NCBI RefSeq assembly: GCF_003640665.1
Contig: NZ_QQXL01000009.1
Span: 62,001 to 126,000 of the forward strand
Reading direction: 5' to 3'
Length of the DNA: 64,000 nucleotides
Source of the DNA: Galactobacter caseinivorans
GTDB taxonomy: Bacteria; Actinomycetota; Actinomycetes; Actinomycetales; Micrococcaceae
Under the pieces are notes generated by a model that made no database searches, was not told the DNA's origin, and saw nothing but the letters and a program-made list of their open reading frames with translations. The position numbers and the translations under genes are program-made. Shown in pieces: positions 1 through 8,748 of this stretch. Positions within the stretch are counted from its first letter, which is position 1. Every line of letters begins with the position of its first letter.

Positions 1-1
1 G

Positions 2-772
2 ACCACGCAGACAGAGGCGTTCGAAAAGAAGAACGCCGTGGTCGCGAAGCTGAGCTTCAGCGGCGCGTCGGTCGCGTCCGGCAAGTTGGAACTCAACAAC
101 GCCGCCGCCGTCCTGACCGCGGACGGCGCCAAGGCCTTTGGAGGCATGTATTCGACCGGTGACGCCGTAGATCCGGTGAGCGTCCGCGCCGCGTTTGCGG
201 CCCGCACCGCCACCGCGATCAAGGCCAGCGCCGGCTCCTCACAATACGGAACCAACGCCTGGCTCACCGCGAGCGGCCTGCCCTCCGGCGCCAAGGTCGC
301 CTTCAAGCGCGGCTCGACGACGCTGGGTACCGCCACCGCGAACAGCCGCGGCACCGCGGTGCTCAAGGCCAAGGCCGGCGGCGTCGGGACCCAGCGCCTC
401 AGCGCCAGCTTCGGCGGATCCGCCAGCAAGAAGCCCGCCGCCGTGGCCTTCACCGCCAAAGTGAACAAGCGCTCCAGCGCCACCCAGGTGGCCGCGCCGA
501 AGTTCAAGAAGAACACCAAGGCCAAGGCCACTGTGACGGTGCCGCGGCTGGCCGACGGCAGCTACGCCGCGGGAAAGGTCTCCGTGACCTGGGACGTTCC
601 GGGCAAGAAGGCCACCACCAAGAGCTACACCCTGAGCGCCAGGTCCAAGGGCAAGCTGACCGTGAGCGCACCGCACGCCAGCAAGAAGACGGTCGGTCTG
701 CAGGCCACGTTCCAGGGCTCATCCACGACCCACGGCAGCAAGTCCAAGAAGACCTGGGTGAAGGTGCGCTGA
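2..772 (+). CDS. C-terminal part of a secreted Ig-like domain protein (5' truncated)
   Basis: The reading frame is open from base 2, so the gene starts outside the window; only about 256 C-terminal residues are visible. The first part reads SGKLELNNAAAVLTADGAKA followed by GGMYSTGDAVDPV, which resembles the end of a large secreted enzyme domain such as a subtilase; that is a guess. Two Ig-like beta repeats follow. The first (about residues 75-155) contains YGTNAWLTASGLPSGAKVAF and the second starts near SSATQVAAPKFKKNTKAKAT. The tail is very rich in Lys, Ser and Thr (KKTWVKVR at the end), as in cell-wall associated Ig_3-type domains. The gene ends at TGA 770-772 and is followed by a strong hairpin shared with the convergent small gene. 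Catalytic identity cannot be judged from this fragment. Confidence 0.6.
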   Translation, partial: TTQTEAFEKKNAVVAKLSFSGASVASGKLELNNAAAVLTADGAKAFGGMYSTGDAVDPVSVRAAFAARTATAIKASAGSSQYGTNAWLTASGLPSGAKVAFKRGSTTLGTATANSRGTAVLKAKAGGVGTQRLSASFGGSASKKPAAVAFTAKVNKRSSATQVAAPKFKKNTKAKATVTVPRLADGSYAAGKVSVTWDVPGKKATTKSYTLSARSKGKLTVSAPHASKKTVGLQATFQGSSTTHGSKSKKTWVKVR

Positions 773-798
773 TGTAGCAGTCGGTGGGTTCAGGACCC

Positions 799-847
799 AA
801 CGATGATGGGCGGTGAGGCACTGTGTGCCGCACCGCCCATCATCGTT
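799..847. terminator. Bidirectional hairpin terminator
   Basis: A perfect 17-bp inverted repeat (799-815 with 831-847) encloses an inner 5-bp stem GGCAC/GTGCC. It lies between the convergent genes ending at 772 (+) and 861 (-) and is followed by TTCTTG on the plus strand. Long perfect stems at convergent gene ends are the rule in this window. Confidence 0.8.
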
Positions 848-860
848 CTTGACTGCGGGC

Positions 861-1250
861 CTAGTGCTTCGCTGCTCGCTTGGCGTCGCGGCCGGCCTGG
901 CGCTTGGCGGCCTGCTTGGCGGCCTGCTTGGCCTCCTGCTTGGCGCGGGAGGCCTTGGAGCCGCCCGCCACCAAGGACGTCAGCGCAGTAGCTGCCGTGA
1001 CAACGCCCACGGATTCCCACGCGCCCAGCTTCTTGGCCAGGGGATGGGAGGCACCAAAGGCGCCCACGTACAGCAGCGTCAGGGCGGTGGCCCGGCCCGC
1101 CCCCGCATCCTTCTTCCACCGCGCGAACGCCAAAGCGCCAGCGGCGGCCAGGACGGCGCCTCCGAGCTGGCGATTGCCGGTCTGCCTGGCGGTGGCGTAA
1201 CCGCCCACCAGTCCGGCGGCGGTCACGATGGCGGTGGACGGCGAGGCCAT
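861..1250 (-). CDS. Small membrane protein, unknown function
   Basis: A 129-residue protein with about three or four hydrophobic segments (VTAAGLVGGYATA, AAAGALAFA, ALTLLYVGAFGA, VVTAATALTSLVAGG). A strongly basic Ala/Lys/Gln tail follows (AKQEAKQAAKQAAKRQ...AAKH) and is probably cytoplasmic. The ATG is preceded by TAGGAG with a good spacing, which supports the start. It shares direction with the yihY-like gene upstream but a terminator hairpin lies between them. I do not recognise a named family; similar short proteins occur beside BrkB genes in Micrococcaceae as far as I recall. Confidence 0.65.
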   Translation of the reverse strand: MASPSTAIVTAAGLVGGYATARQTGNRQLGGAVLAAAGALAFARWKKDAGAGRATALTLLYVGAFGASHPLAKKLGAWESVGVVTAATALTSLVAGGSKASRAKQEAKQAAKQAAKRQAGRDAKRAAKH

Positions 1251-1279
1251 GTCCCACTCCTAGGGTTCAGAGAAAATGC

Positions 1280-1315
1280 GCTGTTGTGGGGCCCGGATAG
1301 GGGCCCCACAACAGC
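1280..1315 (-). terminator. Hairpin terminator of the yihY-like gene
   Basis: A perfect 15-bp stem, GCTGTTGTGGGGCCC and its complement, with a 6-nt loop. On the minus strand it is followed by GCATTTTCTC, a short T-rich run, as expected downstream of the gene ending at 1334. Confidence 0.75.
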
Positions 1316-1333
1316 CTAAACCTTGGCCGAGTT

Positions 1334-2530
1334 TTAGGCCTTGCCGGAGCGCTGGGACTTGGCCTGTTCGCGTGCCTCGCGGCGCGCGGTCCTGACCATC
1401 GCCGCATCCTGGTTCAAGCGGCGTCGGGCACTGAGCAACGCAACAAAACCGGCCGCGATCCCCAGCGCCCAACGCAGCCCATGACGCGGAGGAATGTCAT
1501 CCGGGCCAATCGGGTTGGCCATGGCACGCAACTCACGCCCGGTCTGCACATCCCGTGCCAGGGCAATCTCCTGCTTCTTGCTGACCACCGTGGAGCGCGG
1601 CGGGAGCTGCAGCTCCTCCTCGGCCTTGAGCCCGGACTGCAACTGCTTTGCGCGCTCCGTCTCCGCATCCACCTCCGCACCAAAGAGCAGCACGGAGTTG
1701 GCGATCCAGAGCCACAGCATCAGGGCGATCAAACCACCGATGGTGCCGTACGTCTTGTTGTAGTTGGCGAAATTGGCCAGGTACCAGCCAAAGCCGGCGG
1801 TCGCCAGGGCCAGGACCAGCAGGGCCACGACGGCGCCGATGGACAGCCACGGGAAGCGCTCGCGGCGCACATTCGGGGTGAAGTAGTACAGGCTGGCAAT
1901 CATGAGGATCACGATGATGATCAGGACCGGCCACTTGGCGTAACCCCAGATCGTCAGAGACTGCTCGCCCAGGCCCACGAGGTTGCCGATGGTGGTCGCC
2001 ACCGAGCCGGAGAACACCAAGATGCCCACGCAGAGCACCGCGCCAAGCAGCACGCCCAACGTCAGCAGGTACATGGCCGGGCGCAGGACCAGCGGTGAGC
2101 GGCCCTCCGGGGTGTCGTACACCTTGTTCATGGCGCGGCCGAAGGACACCACGTAGTTGGAGGCGGTCCAGATGGCACCCAGCACACCGATCGCAAACGC
2201 GAGCCCGGCGCCCTGGCCGTCCGCCAGCTGCGCGATCATGGGCTCCAGCGCCTTGGCCACCTCAGGTGAGCCGTACTTCTTGATCGCGTCAATCATGAAG
2301 GCGGTCGTTGATTCCGCCTGGCCCACCAGGCCCAGGATGGAGACCAGCGCCAGGAGGGCGGGGAACATCGCGAAGAGCGAGCGGTACGTGAGCGCCGCCG
2401 CCAAATCCATGCACCCATCACGGGTGAACTCGCGGATGGCCCTGCCGAACAGGTACTGCCATGCGGTGCCAGGTAGCTTGCGCACAGACTCGATCTGATC
2501 CGCGTCCGTCGCTGCGACGTCCTTGGCCAC
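1334..2530 (-). CDS. YihY/virulence factor BrkB family membrane protein
   Basis: A 398-residue inner membrane protein. The N-terminal segment contains the family's hallmark FTRDGCMDLAAALTYRSLFA, followed by six hydrophobic segments (for example FPALLALVSILGLVG, GAGLAFAIGVLGAIWTASNYV, VLIIIVILMIASLYYF, WLSIGAVVALLVLALATAGF, GTIGGLIALMLWLWIANSVL). The last is followed by the family motif LLFGAEVDAETERAKQ. A cytoplasmic tail of about 100 residues carries one further weak hydrophobic stretch. It begins with GTG after GGAGGGG. The family was once called ribonuclease BN but its function is not settled; a transport or envelope role is usually assumed. Length and motifs are typical. Confidence 0.9.
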   Translation of the reverse strand: MAKDVAATDADQIESVRKLPGTAWQYLFGRAIREFTRDGCMDLAAALTYRSLFAMFPALLALVSILGLVGQAESTTAFMIDAIKKYGSPEVAKALEPMIAQLADGQGAGLAFAIGVLGAIWTASNYVVSFGRAMNKVYDTPEGRSPLVLRPAMYLLTLGVLLGAVLCVGILVFSGSVATTIGNLVGLGEQSLTIWGYAKWPVLIIIVILMIASLYYFTPNVRRERFPWLSIGAVVALLVLALATAGFGWYLANFANYNKTYGTIGGLIALMLWLWIANSVLLFGAEVDAETERAKQLQSGLKAEEELQLPPRSTVVSKKQEIALARDVQTGRELRAMANPIGPDDIPPRHGLRWALGIAAGFVALLSARRRLNQDAAMVRTARREAREQAKSQRSGKA

Positions 2531-2641
2531 GGTCCCCTCCGTTTCTGGGGGCCGGCGGCCGCCCTTCGTTCGGAAGGCTACCGTGCCAGGTGCCGTGGGG
2601 TGGTGCGGGGGCAGAGGGTGTTGAGCCCCGTGCCCGGGAAA

Positions 2642-3763
2642 TTAACGCGGCGCCGGCGAGTCCCGGGAGGAGCGCGGGGCAAACGTCAGCCCGGTGGCGC
2701 GGGCGGCCAGCCCGCGTGCGGCAGGGTCAAAGAGCAGCCCGATGCCCGCGGCCAGCACCCACAGCCCGGCGACGGTGCCGAGCCACTCTGGCGCACCTGG
2801 CACCAGCTCCGAGGACAGCAGCCACAGTGTGTAGCCGGCCCCGCCAAACAGGGCGCGGACCAACGCCCAGATCAGGGGAGCGCGCCGACCGTCCTGCCGC
2901 GCGACGTCGAGCCAGACGCACCGCTGCCCCCACGAGGCGCGGCGCGGGCCAAGCACCGGGAGGAGCGTGACCGCCAGCGGGAGTAGCCAGCCCAGCCACG
3001 CCGCCCACGTCGCCGCTCCGGCGGGGAGCCCCATCCGGTGCCCCTCCGCGCGCACCAACTCAACGATGACCGCGGCGGCCACGCCGGCGGCGCCCACAAA
3101 GGCAAGGTCAAAGACCATGCCCCAGAGCCTGCGCCCGCGGCTCAGCGGGCGGCGGGTGGCCGTCGCAGTCAGTTGTCCCGGCGTTTTAATCCACTTAAAC
3201 AGCGGCGTGAGTGCCAAGAGCACACCGACCAGCGTGCCGAGGGTATTGGTCGTCAGGTCGCCAATATCGGCCACGCGGTAGCGGCAATAGAGGCCAAAGA
3301 TGCCTGTGTATTGCGTGGCCTCGATGCTCAGGCTGGCCAAATAGCCCAGCGCCACCGCGCCGACAGGGTGGATCCCGAGCAGGCGCACCGCCAGGATTCC
3401 AAACGGAATGAAGAGCAGTACGTTGAGCGCCAGCTGCCAGAAAGCGAGCTCGTGCAGCCCGGAGACGAACCCGTCCCTCATTGCGTAGCGGAGGTCATTC
3501 ACGGGTCCCATCGGGTTCAGCGAAAGCCCACCGGCTGGCGCCACACACGATTCCCGGCGCGAGGCAGGCAGCGGCAACTGGGTAAACGTGCCCACCGCAA
3601 TCAGATAAACGATGGTGGCGGCGCCGGCCAGCGTGCGCCCCCAGGTCAGCCGCCCAAAGCGCCGGTATTGCAGAGCGAGCAAGAAGACGCCGCCGAGCAG
3701 GATGCTGAGCCCGCCAAACAGCACGGCGACGAGGCCCGGATACAAAACGGCGGAGGTGTTCAT
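2642..3763 (-). CDS. VanZ-like / RDD domain membrane protein
   Basis: About 373 residues, two fused membrane domains. The first 200 residues are VanZ-like: segments around LVAVLFGGLSILLGGVFLLA and TLAGAATIVYLIAVGTFTQL, the motif WQLALNVLLFIPFGILAVRL, then SLSIEATQYTGIFG.CRYRVADIGDLTTNTLGTLVG, which is the classic VanZ signature (E.TQ, R..D..D...NTLG). The C-terminal 170 residues resemble an RDD domain (RRLWGMVFDLAFVG, further membrane segments, VARQDGRRAP). ATG 3763 is chosen because TAGAAT lies 8 nt upstream, matching the leaderless promoters seen elsewhere here. An in-frame GTG at 3820 gives 19 more residues without a ribosome binding site. VanZ proteins are linked to teicoplanin and lipid-head interactions, but the role here is unknown. 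Confidence 0.82.
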   Translation of the reverse strand: MNTSAVLYPGLVAVLFGGLSILLGGVFLLALQYRRFGRLTWGRTLAGAATIVYLIAVGTFTQLPLPASRRESCVAPAGGLSLNPMGPVNDLRYAMRDGFVSGLHELAFWQLALNVLLFIPFGILAVRLLGIHPVGAVALGYLASLSIEATQYTGIFGLYCRYRVADIGDLTTNTLGTLVGVLLALTPLFKWIKTPGQLTATATRRPLSRGRRLWGMVFDLAFVGAAGVAAAVIVELVRAEGHRMGLPAGAATWAAWLGWLLPLAVTLLPVLGPRRASWGQRCVWLDVARQDGRRAPLIWALVRALFGGAGYTLWLLSSELVPGAPEWLGTVAGLWVLAAGIGLLFDPAARGLAARATGLTFAPRSSRDSPAPR

Positions 3764-3850
3764 AACGAACGATTCTATGAACGCCCGACGCCGCTGGGCG
3801 AGTTTGGTGGGCAAGCGCACCTTGGCGAGGAGGCGCGCGGGCGGGCCGGT

Positions 3851-5557
3851 TTACGCCGAGTGCGGACCCACGGCGATGAGCAACGCGACCGCGAGCGAGG
3901 TCAGCGAGGCCGGGTCGGAGAGGCTGATGCCCAGCTCATCCTCCACCTTGGAGATGCGGTGATAGACGGCCGGGCGTGAGAGATACAGACGCGTGGCGGC
4001 GGCCTGCTTGGAGCCCCCGGTTTCCACGAGCGCGCGCACCAGCGCCAGGTCCTGTTCGCGGCCCGTTGCCAGAAGGGACCCCAATTCCGATGCGGCAAAG
4101 CGTTCGCACCGCGGGTCCGACGCCAGCATGGCCATGAGCCCAGGCAAACGCACATCCGCGGCGCGGAACCAGAGCCGCGCGTCGGGGGAGTGGGTGTGAG
4201 GGGCCGCGCCGCCGGAACCGGACAGGGTTGCGAAACCCGACCCAGCGGCGTCGGGCAGGGTGGCACCCAGCTGCCGCGCGGCGTCGGCCACATGGTGCGC
4301 CTCGGCGAGGTTTGCCGCCGCCTCCAGCACGCCGCCCGCCGCCGGGCCGACGCCCACCCAGCGCTCGCCGGGCGCCGCAGCCGTGACCACAGCGCGGGCC
4401 ACCCGGTCCAGGGTGGTGCCGCGGGGCGCGCCGCGGCCCGGGGCCAGCAGCACCGCCACCGCATCGCTGCCGGCGTGGCCCACCAACGCCGTGGCGCCGG
4501 CCTTGGACACCGCGCGCTGCAGGTCCTCGCGCAGCGCGCGCTCCGCCCGCGTGGCCGCCAAAGGGTCATCGCTCCGGGCGGGAACTCGGATGGAGAGCGG
4601 GATCAACCGCCCACCGGAATCTAGGCCAAGGGACGCGGCGCGCGCCTCCGCCTGCACATCGGTGCCCGGCCACTGCGCCAGCTCAGACAGGAACGCCGAC
4701 TGCGCCAAAACCGCCAGATCGCGGGCATCCCGCTCCGCCATGAGGTGCAACGCCAGGGCCTGTGCGGCGCGCTCCGCCACGTGCAGCGCCGTGGCGTCGC
4801 TGCGATCCGGGACCAGCAACCGGCCCCAAGCGCTGTCCCTCACAGAGACAAGCACCGCGGTGCCGGCCGCGCGCTGGTGCGGGTCTCCCAGGTCGACGCC
4901 GCGTGGCTGGGTGCCGGGGGCTGTTGCCGCGCCGGGGTCTGGCGCCGTTCCGGGGGCTGTTGCCGCGCCGGGGGCTGTTGCCGCGCCGGGGGCTGTTGCC
5001 GCCCCGGCGACCTCCACGACGCGCCCATCCGGGTCCTCCAGGAGAACCGCGGTGCCCAGCATCGACGCGGCGGCGCCCACGATCTGTGCGGGGGAGGCGT
5101 CGGAGAGCGCCAGGTCGGTGAACGTCTCGTGGATGCGCCGATTGGCTTCCAGCTGCTCCAATTGCTCGGCGACGATGAGGCGGTGCACCGCCTCCGTGAT
5201 GTCCACGAAGCGGACGCGCTGATGCAGGATCACTACGGGCAAGGTGGCCCCGGCGGCCGCTGTGCGCAGGGCCTGGCGGGTGGGTTCGCGGCCAGGAGGC
5301 AGCTCCACGATGACCCCAGCGGCGCCTGCCCGCTCCAATTGCGCCAGCTGCGCGGCGGCGGCCGCGGGGTCCGCGCCGATCATGAGCCCGGTGGTGAGGA
5401 CCAGCTCGCCGCCCTGGAGAAGCTCCGCGATGCGGAGCTGTTCGCTGACGTGGACCCAGCGCACTACCGCGTCCAGCCCTTCGCTGCCCGCGATCAGTTC
5501 GGGGTGCCCTGCCGCGACGGTGGGCAGGTTGAGGACGGAACGCACGGTGACCAGCAT
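3851..5557 (-). CDS. PucR family transcriptional regulator
   Basis: 568 residues. An N-terminal PucR domain (TVRSVLNLPTVAAGHPELIAG ... GELVLTTGLMIG) precedes a GGDEF-like/CdaR middle region and a C-terminal helix-turn-helix of the HTH_30 type (GGSKQAAATRLYLSRPAVYH, RISKVEDELG). It is transcribed divergently from a semialdehyde dehydrogenase and aminotransferase pair, so it most likely controls that catabolic unit; this is inference. ATG 5557 is supported by TACACT 6 nt upstream (leaderless) and by the start of the conserved domain; the frame stays open to 5794. The middle of the protein contains an 18-bp DNA repeat (about 4915-5003) encoding Ala-Pro-Gly-Ala-Ala-Thr units, an unconserved linker. 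A copy of the dispersed GCCCGACGCCGC word lies at about 4245-4256. Confidence 0.88.
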   Translation of the reverse strand: MLVTVRSVLNLPTVAAGHPELIAGSEGLDAVVRWVHVSEQLRIAELLQGGELVLTTGLMIGADPAAAAAQLAQLERAGAAGVIVELPPGREPTRQALRTAAAGATLPVVILHQRVRFVDITEAVHRLIVAEQLEQLEANRRIHETFTDLALSDASPAQIVGAAASMLGTAVLLEDPDGRVVEVAGAATAPGAATAPGAATAPGTAPDPGAATAPGTQPRGVDLGDPHQRAAGTAVLVSVRDSAWGRLLVPDRSDATALHVAERAAQALALHLMAERDARDLAVLAQSAFLSELAQWPGTDVQAEARAASLGLDSGGRLIPLSIRVPARSDDPLAATRAERALREDLQRAVSKAGATALVGHAGSDAVAVLLAPGRGAPRGTTLDRVARAVVTAAAPGERWVGVGPAAGGVLEAAANLAEAHHVADAARQLGATLPDAAGSGFATLSGSGGAAPHTHSPDARLWFRAADVRLPGLMAMLASDPRCERFAASELGSLLATGREQDLALVRALVETGGSKQAAATRLYLSRPAVYHRISKVEDELGISLSDPASLTSLAVALLIAVGPHSA

Positions 5558-5565
5558 GGACACAG

Positions 5566-5594
5566 TGTAAATGTGATACCCAGCTTTCTTTACA
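5566..5594. promoter_or_regulatory. Inverted repeat in the pucR / dehydrogenase divergent promoter
   Basis: TGTAAA (5566-5571) and TTTACA (5589-5594) form an inverted repeat with a 17-bp spacer. One arm touches the TACACT -10 element of the pucR gene, so a bound regulator could also control pucR itself. It is the only clear symmetric site in the intergenic region. Assignment to PucR is inference from position. Confidence 0.4.
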
Positions 5595-5746
5595 GGGTGA
5601 GTGATGTGTGGCGGTGGTGTGGCGGCAAGGATGGAGCCAAGGGAACGCGGCGGCCCGTCAACTGGAGGCGCGCCGGGTGTCCCAGCGACATCGCACGCAA
5701 GAGCAACCGCAACATCGCAGGCAACATCACAGGCAAAGGGACGAAC

Positions 5747-7249
5747 ATGGCGCTGACGCAGCACTGGATCAACGGAGCAGAGACCTCGGGGCAAGGCGGA
5801 CGCCTCTCCGATATCACGAACCCGGCCACCGGCCGCATCACCGGGCAGGTCACGCTTGGCTCCCGCGAGTTAGTGGACCAGGCCGTGGCCAACTCCTACG
5901 AGGCGTGGAAGTCCTGGGGCTCTATCTCCCTGGCCAAACGCGCCACCGTGATGTTCAGGTTCCGTGAGCTGCTCAACGAACGCAAGCCGGAACTGGCCGC
6001 AATCATCACGGAGCAGCACGGCAAGGTGCTAGATGACGCGCTCGGTGAGATCAGCCGCGGCCAGGAGGTCGTGGAGTTTGCCTGCGGCGCCCCGCACCTG
6101 CTGAAGGGTGGCTTCAGCGAGAACGCCTCCACCAACGTTGACGTGCACTCCAAGCGCCAGTCCCTGGGCCCCGTCGCCATCATCTCCCCGTTCAACTTTC
6201 CTGCCATGGTGCCCATGTGGTTCTTCCCGGTGGCCATCGCCTCCGGCAATACCGTGATCCTGAAGCCCTCGGAGAAGGACCCTGCCGCCGCGAACTGGAT
6301 GGCGCAGCTGTGGAAGGAAGCCGGCCTGCCGGACGGCGTCTTCAACGTGGTGCACGGCGATAAGGAGGCGGTGGACGCCCTCCTGGACCACCCGGACGTG
6401 AAGGCCGTTTCCTTTGTCGGCTCCACCCCGATTGCGCAGTATGTCTACGAGCGCGGCACCGCCAACGGCAAGCGCGTTCAGGCCCTGGGCGGCGCTAAGA
6501 ACCACATGCTGGTCCTGCCGGATGCGGACCTGGACCTGGCCGCAGACTCGGCGATCAACGCCGGCTTTGGCGCCGCAGGCGAGCGTTGCATGGCCATCTC
6601 GGCGCTGGTGGCCGTGGGCGAGATTGGCGACGCACTGGTCGCCAAGATTGCCGAGCGCGCCCGGACGCTTCGCACCGGCGACGGAACGCGCGGCTGCGAC
6701 ATGGGCCCGCTCGTGACGTCGCAGCACCGCGACAAGGTGGCCGGCTACATCGAGGCCGGCATCTCCGCCGGCGCCACCCTGGTGGTGGATGGCCGCCCGG
6801 GCCAGAGCGCCGATCAGTTCGACTCCGACGGCGAGGGCTTCTTTGTTGGCCCCACGCTCTTTGATCACGTCGGCGAGGACATGAGCATCTACCAGGACGA
6901 GATCTTTGGCCCCGTGCTGTCCGTGGTCCGCGTGGACTCCTACGATGAGGGCCTGGCCCTGATCAACCGCAATCCCTACGGCAACGGCACCGCGATCTTC
7001 ACCAATGACGGCGGTGCGGCACGCCGCTTTGAGAACGAGGTGACGGTGGGCATGATTGGCATCAACGTGCCGATCCCGGTGCCGATGGCGTACTTCTCCT
7101 TCGGTGGCTGGAAGGCCTCGCTCTTTGGGGACTCGCACGCGCATGGCACCGAGGGCTTCCACTTCTTTACCCGTGGCAAGGTGGTCACCAGCCGCTGGCT
7201 GGATCCCAGCCACGGTGGAATCAACCTCGGCTTCCCGCAGAACGACTGA
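5747..7249 (+). CDS. mmsA: CoA-acylating methylmalonate-semialdehyde dehydrogenase
   Basis: 500 residues, an aldehyde dehydrogenase of the MMSDH branch. It converts methylmalonate or malonate semialdehyde with NAD and CoA to propionyl-CoA or acetyl-CoA. Diagnostic segments: PVAIISPFNFPAMVPMWFFP, KPSEKDP, FVGSTPIAQYVYERG, and the MMSDH catalytic loop NAGFGAAGERCMAISALVAV with the nucleophilic Cys. EIFGPVLSVV and the C-terminal FGGWKASLFGDSHAHG are also typical. ATG 5747 follows AAAGGGA; longer upstream reading frame is antisense to pucR and is not coding. The aminotransferase gene follows after 59 bp, so the two are probably co-transcribed and act in sequence, transamination then oxidation. 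Confidence 0.93.
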   Translation: MALTQHWINGAETSGQGGRLSDITNPATGRITGQVTLGSRELVDQAVANSYEAWKSWGSISLAKRATVMFRFRELLNERKPELAAIITEQHGKVLDDALGEISRGQEVVEFACGAPHLLKGGFSENASTNVDVHSKRQSLGPVAIISPFNFPAMVPMWFFPVAIASGNTVILKPSEKDPAAANWMAQLWKEAGLPDGVFNVVHGDKEAVDALLDHPDVKAVSFVGSTPIAQYVYERGTANGKRVQALGGAKNHMLVLPDADLDLAADSAINAGFGAAGERCMAISALVAVGEIGDALVAKIAERARTLRTGDGTRGCDMGPLVTSQHRDKVAGYIEAGISAGATLVVDGRPGQSADQFDSDGEGFFVGPTLFDHVGEDMSIYQDEIFGPVLSVVRVDSYDEGLALINRNPYGNGTAIFTNDGGAARRFENEVTVGMIGINVPIPVPMAYFSFGGWKASLFGDSHAHGTEGFHFFTRGKVVTSRWLDPSHGGINLGFPQND

Positions 7250-7308
7250 ACTCGCAAGAACTGCACCAGCAACGACTGCACCTGCAGCACAACAAGGAGC
7301 GCATCACC

Positions 7309-8679
7309 ATGACGGCATCCACCGACACCGGCGTGAGCCAGGAGCTGCTCGAGGCCGGCCGCCGCGCCTACGAGCTGGACCGCGAGCACGTTTTCCACTC
7401 GTGGCAGGCTCAGGGCCCGTTCAAGCCCATGACCATCGTGAAGACCGAGGGGTCCTACGTGTGGGATGGCGAGGGCACTCGCATGATTGACCTCTCCAGC
7501 CAGTTGGTCAATACCAACATTGGCCACCAGCACCCCCGCGTGGTGGCGGCCATTCAGGAGCAGGCGGCGCAGATCTGCACCATTGCGCCGCAGCACGTGA
7601 ATACGGCTCGCTCGGAGGCCGCGCGCTTGATCGCCGAGCGCACCCCCGGGGACTTGAACCACATCTTCTTCACCAACGGTGGCGCGGATGCGGTGGAGCA
7701 CGCTGTGCGCATGGCGCGCCTGCACACCGGGCGCCACAAGGTGCTCTCGGCCTACCGCAGCTACCACGGTGGGACGCAGCTGGCCGTGAACATCACGGGG
7801 GATCCGCGCCGCTTTGACTCGGATTACTCCTCTGAGGGCGTGGTGCACTTTATGCCCGCGTACACCTACCGCTCCTACTTTGGCTCGGAGACCCCCGAGC
7901 AGGAGACCGAGCGCGCGTTGCGTCACCTCGAGGACATGATGGTGCTGGAGGGGCCCAAGAACATCGCGGCCATCATCCTGGAGACGGTGCCGGGCACCGC
8001 GGGCATCTACGCGCCGCCTCCCGGTTACCTGGCCGGCGTGCGCGCCCTGGCGGATCGGTACGGGATCATCTACATCGCGGACGAGGTCATGGCCGGCTTT
8101 GGCCGCACGGGCCAGTGGTTCGCGGTGGAGAACTATGACGTCACCCCAGACCTGCTCACCTTCGCCAAGGGCGTCAATTCCGGCTACGTCCCGCTAGGCG
8201 GCGTCGCCATCTCTGACGCCATTTTCGAGACCTTCCGGGACCGCGCCTACCAGGGCGGGCTCACGTATTCCGGCCACCCGCTGGCCGCCGCGGCCGCCGT
8301 CGCCACGATCGGCGCCATGACGGACGAGCACATGGTGGAGAACGCGGAGCGCCTGGGCAGGGAGATCATTGGCCCGCGGCTCCAGGAGTTCAAGGCCAAG
8401 CATCCCAGCGTGGGAGACGTGCGCGGGCTGGGCTGCTTCTGGGCCATCGAGCTGGTCAAGAATCGCGAAACGCGCGAGCCCATGGCTGCGTACGGCGGTT
8501 CCTCGCCGGAGATGAACCAGGTCGTCGCGGCCATCAAGGCCGCCGGCGTGCTGCCGTTCAACAACTTCAACCGCATCCATGTGGTGCCGGCGCTGAACAT
8601 CCCGGACGAGCTCCTGATCCAGGCGCTGGACGTGGTGGATCGGGCCCTCACGATCGCGGACGGCTTTGTGACCGGCTGA
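7309..8679 (+). CDS. Class III (omega-) aminotransferase, PLP dependent
   Basis: 456 residues, fold type I. It transfers an omega-amino group to pyruvate or 2-oxoglutarate. Visible motifs: SQLVNTNIGHQHPRVVAAIQ, FFTNGGADAVEHAVRMAR (phosphate-binding region), SYHGGT, IADEVMAGFGRTGQWFA (Asp that contacts the pyridine nitrogen), and TFAKGVNSGYVPLGGV with the Schiff-base Lys. SD-like AAGGAGCG precedes the ATG. Coupled to the CoA-acylating dehydrogenase and divergent to PucR, the substrate is likely beta-alanine, beta-aminoisobutyrate or GABA; the sequence alone does not separate these. In pathway terms the aldehyde product would be oxidised by the upstream gene product. Confidence 0.88.
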   Translation: MTASTDTGVSQELLEAGRRAYELDREHVFHSWQAQGPFKPMTIVKTEGSYVWDGEGTRMIDLSSQLVNTNIGHQHPRVVAAIQEQAAQICTIAPQHVNTARSEAARLIAERTPGDLNHIFFTNGGADAVEHAVRMARLHTGRHKVLSAYRSYHGGTQLAVNITGDPRRFDSDYSSEGVVHFMPAYTYRSYFGSETPEQETERALRHLEDMMVLEGPKNIAAIILETVPGTAGIYAPPPGYLAGVRALADRYGIIYIADEVMAGFGRTGQWFAVENYDVTPDLLTFAKGVNSGYVPLGGVAISDAIFETFRDRAYQGGLTYSGHPLAAAAAVATIGAMTDEHMVENAERLGREIIGPRLQEFKAKHPSVGDVRGLGCFWAIELVKNRETREPMAAYGGSSPEMNQVVAAIKAAGVLPFNNFNRIHVVPALNIPDELLIQALDVVDRALTIADGFVTG

Positions 8680-8700
8680 CCTGCCGGCTCAGTCGCCTGA

Positions 8701-8747
8701 CGACGCCCGCCCAAGGTGAGCTCCTAGCTCGCGGTGGGCGGGCGTCG
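8701..8747 (+). terminator. Terminator after the aminotransferase gene
   Basis: A 12-bp perfect stem, CGACGCCCGCCC with GGGCGGGCGTCG, enclosing an inner GAGCT/AGCTC stem. It starts 21 bp after the stop codon and is followed by TGGTTT. It opens a 600-bp noncoding block. Confidence 0.7.
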
Positions 8748-8748
8748 T

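Noticed and set aside
4745-5746. Upstream extension of the semialdehyde dehydrogenase frame
   Set aside because: The frame is open by chance through the antisense of pucR; family similarity starts exactly at ATG 5747 behind a ribosome binding site.
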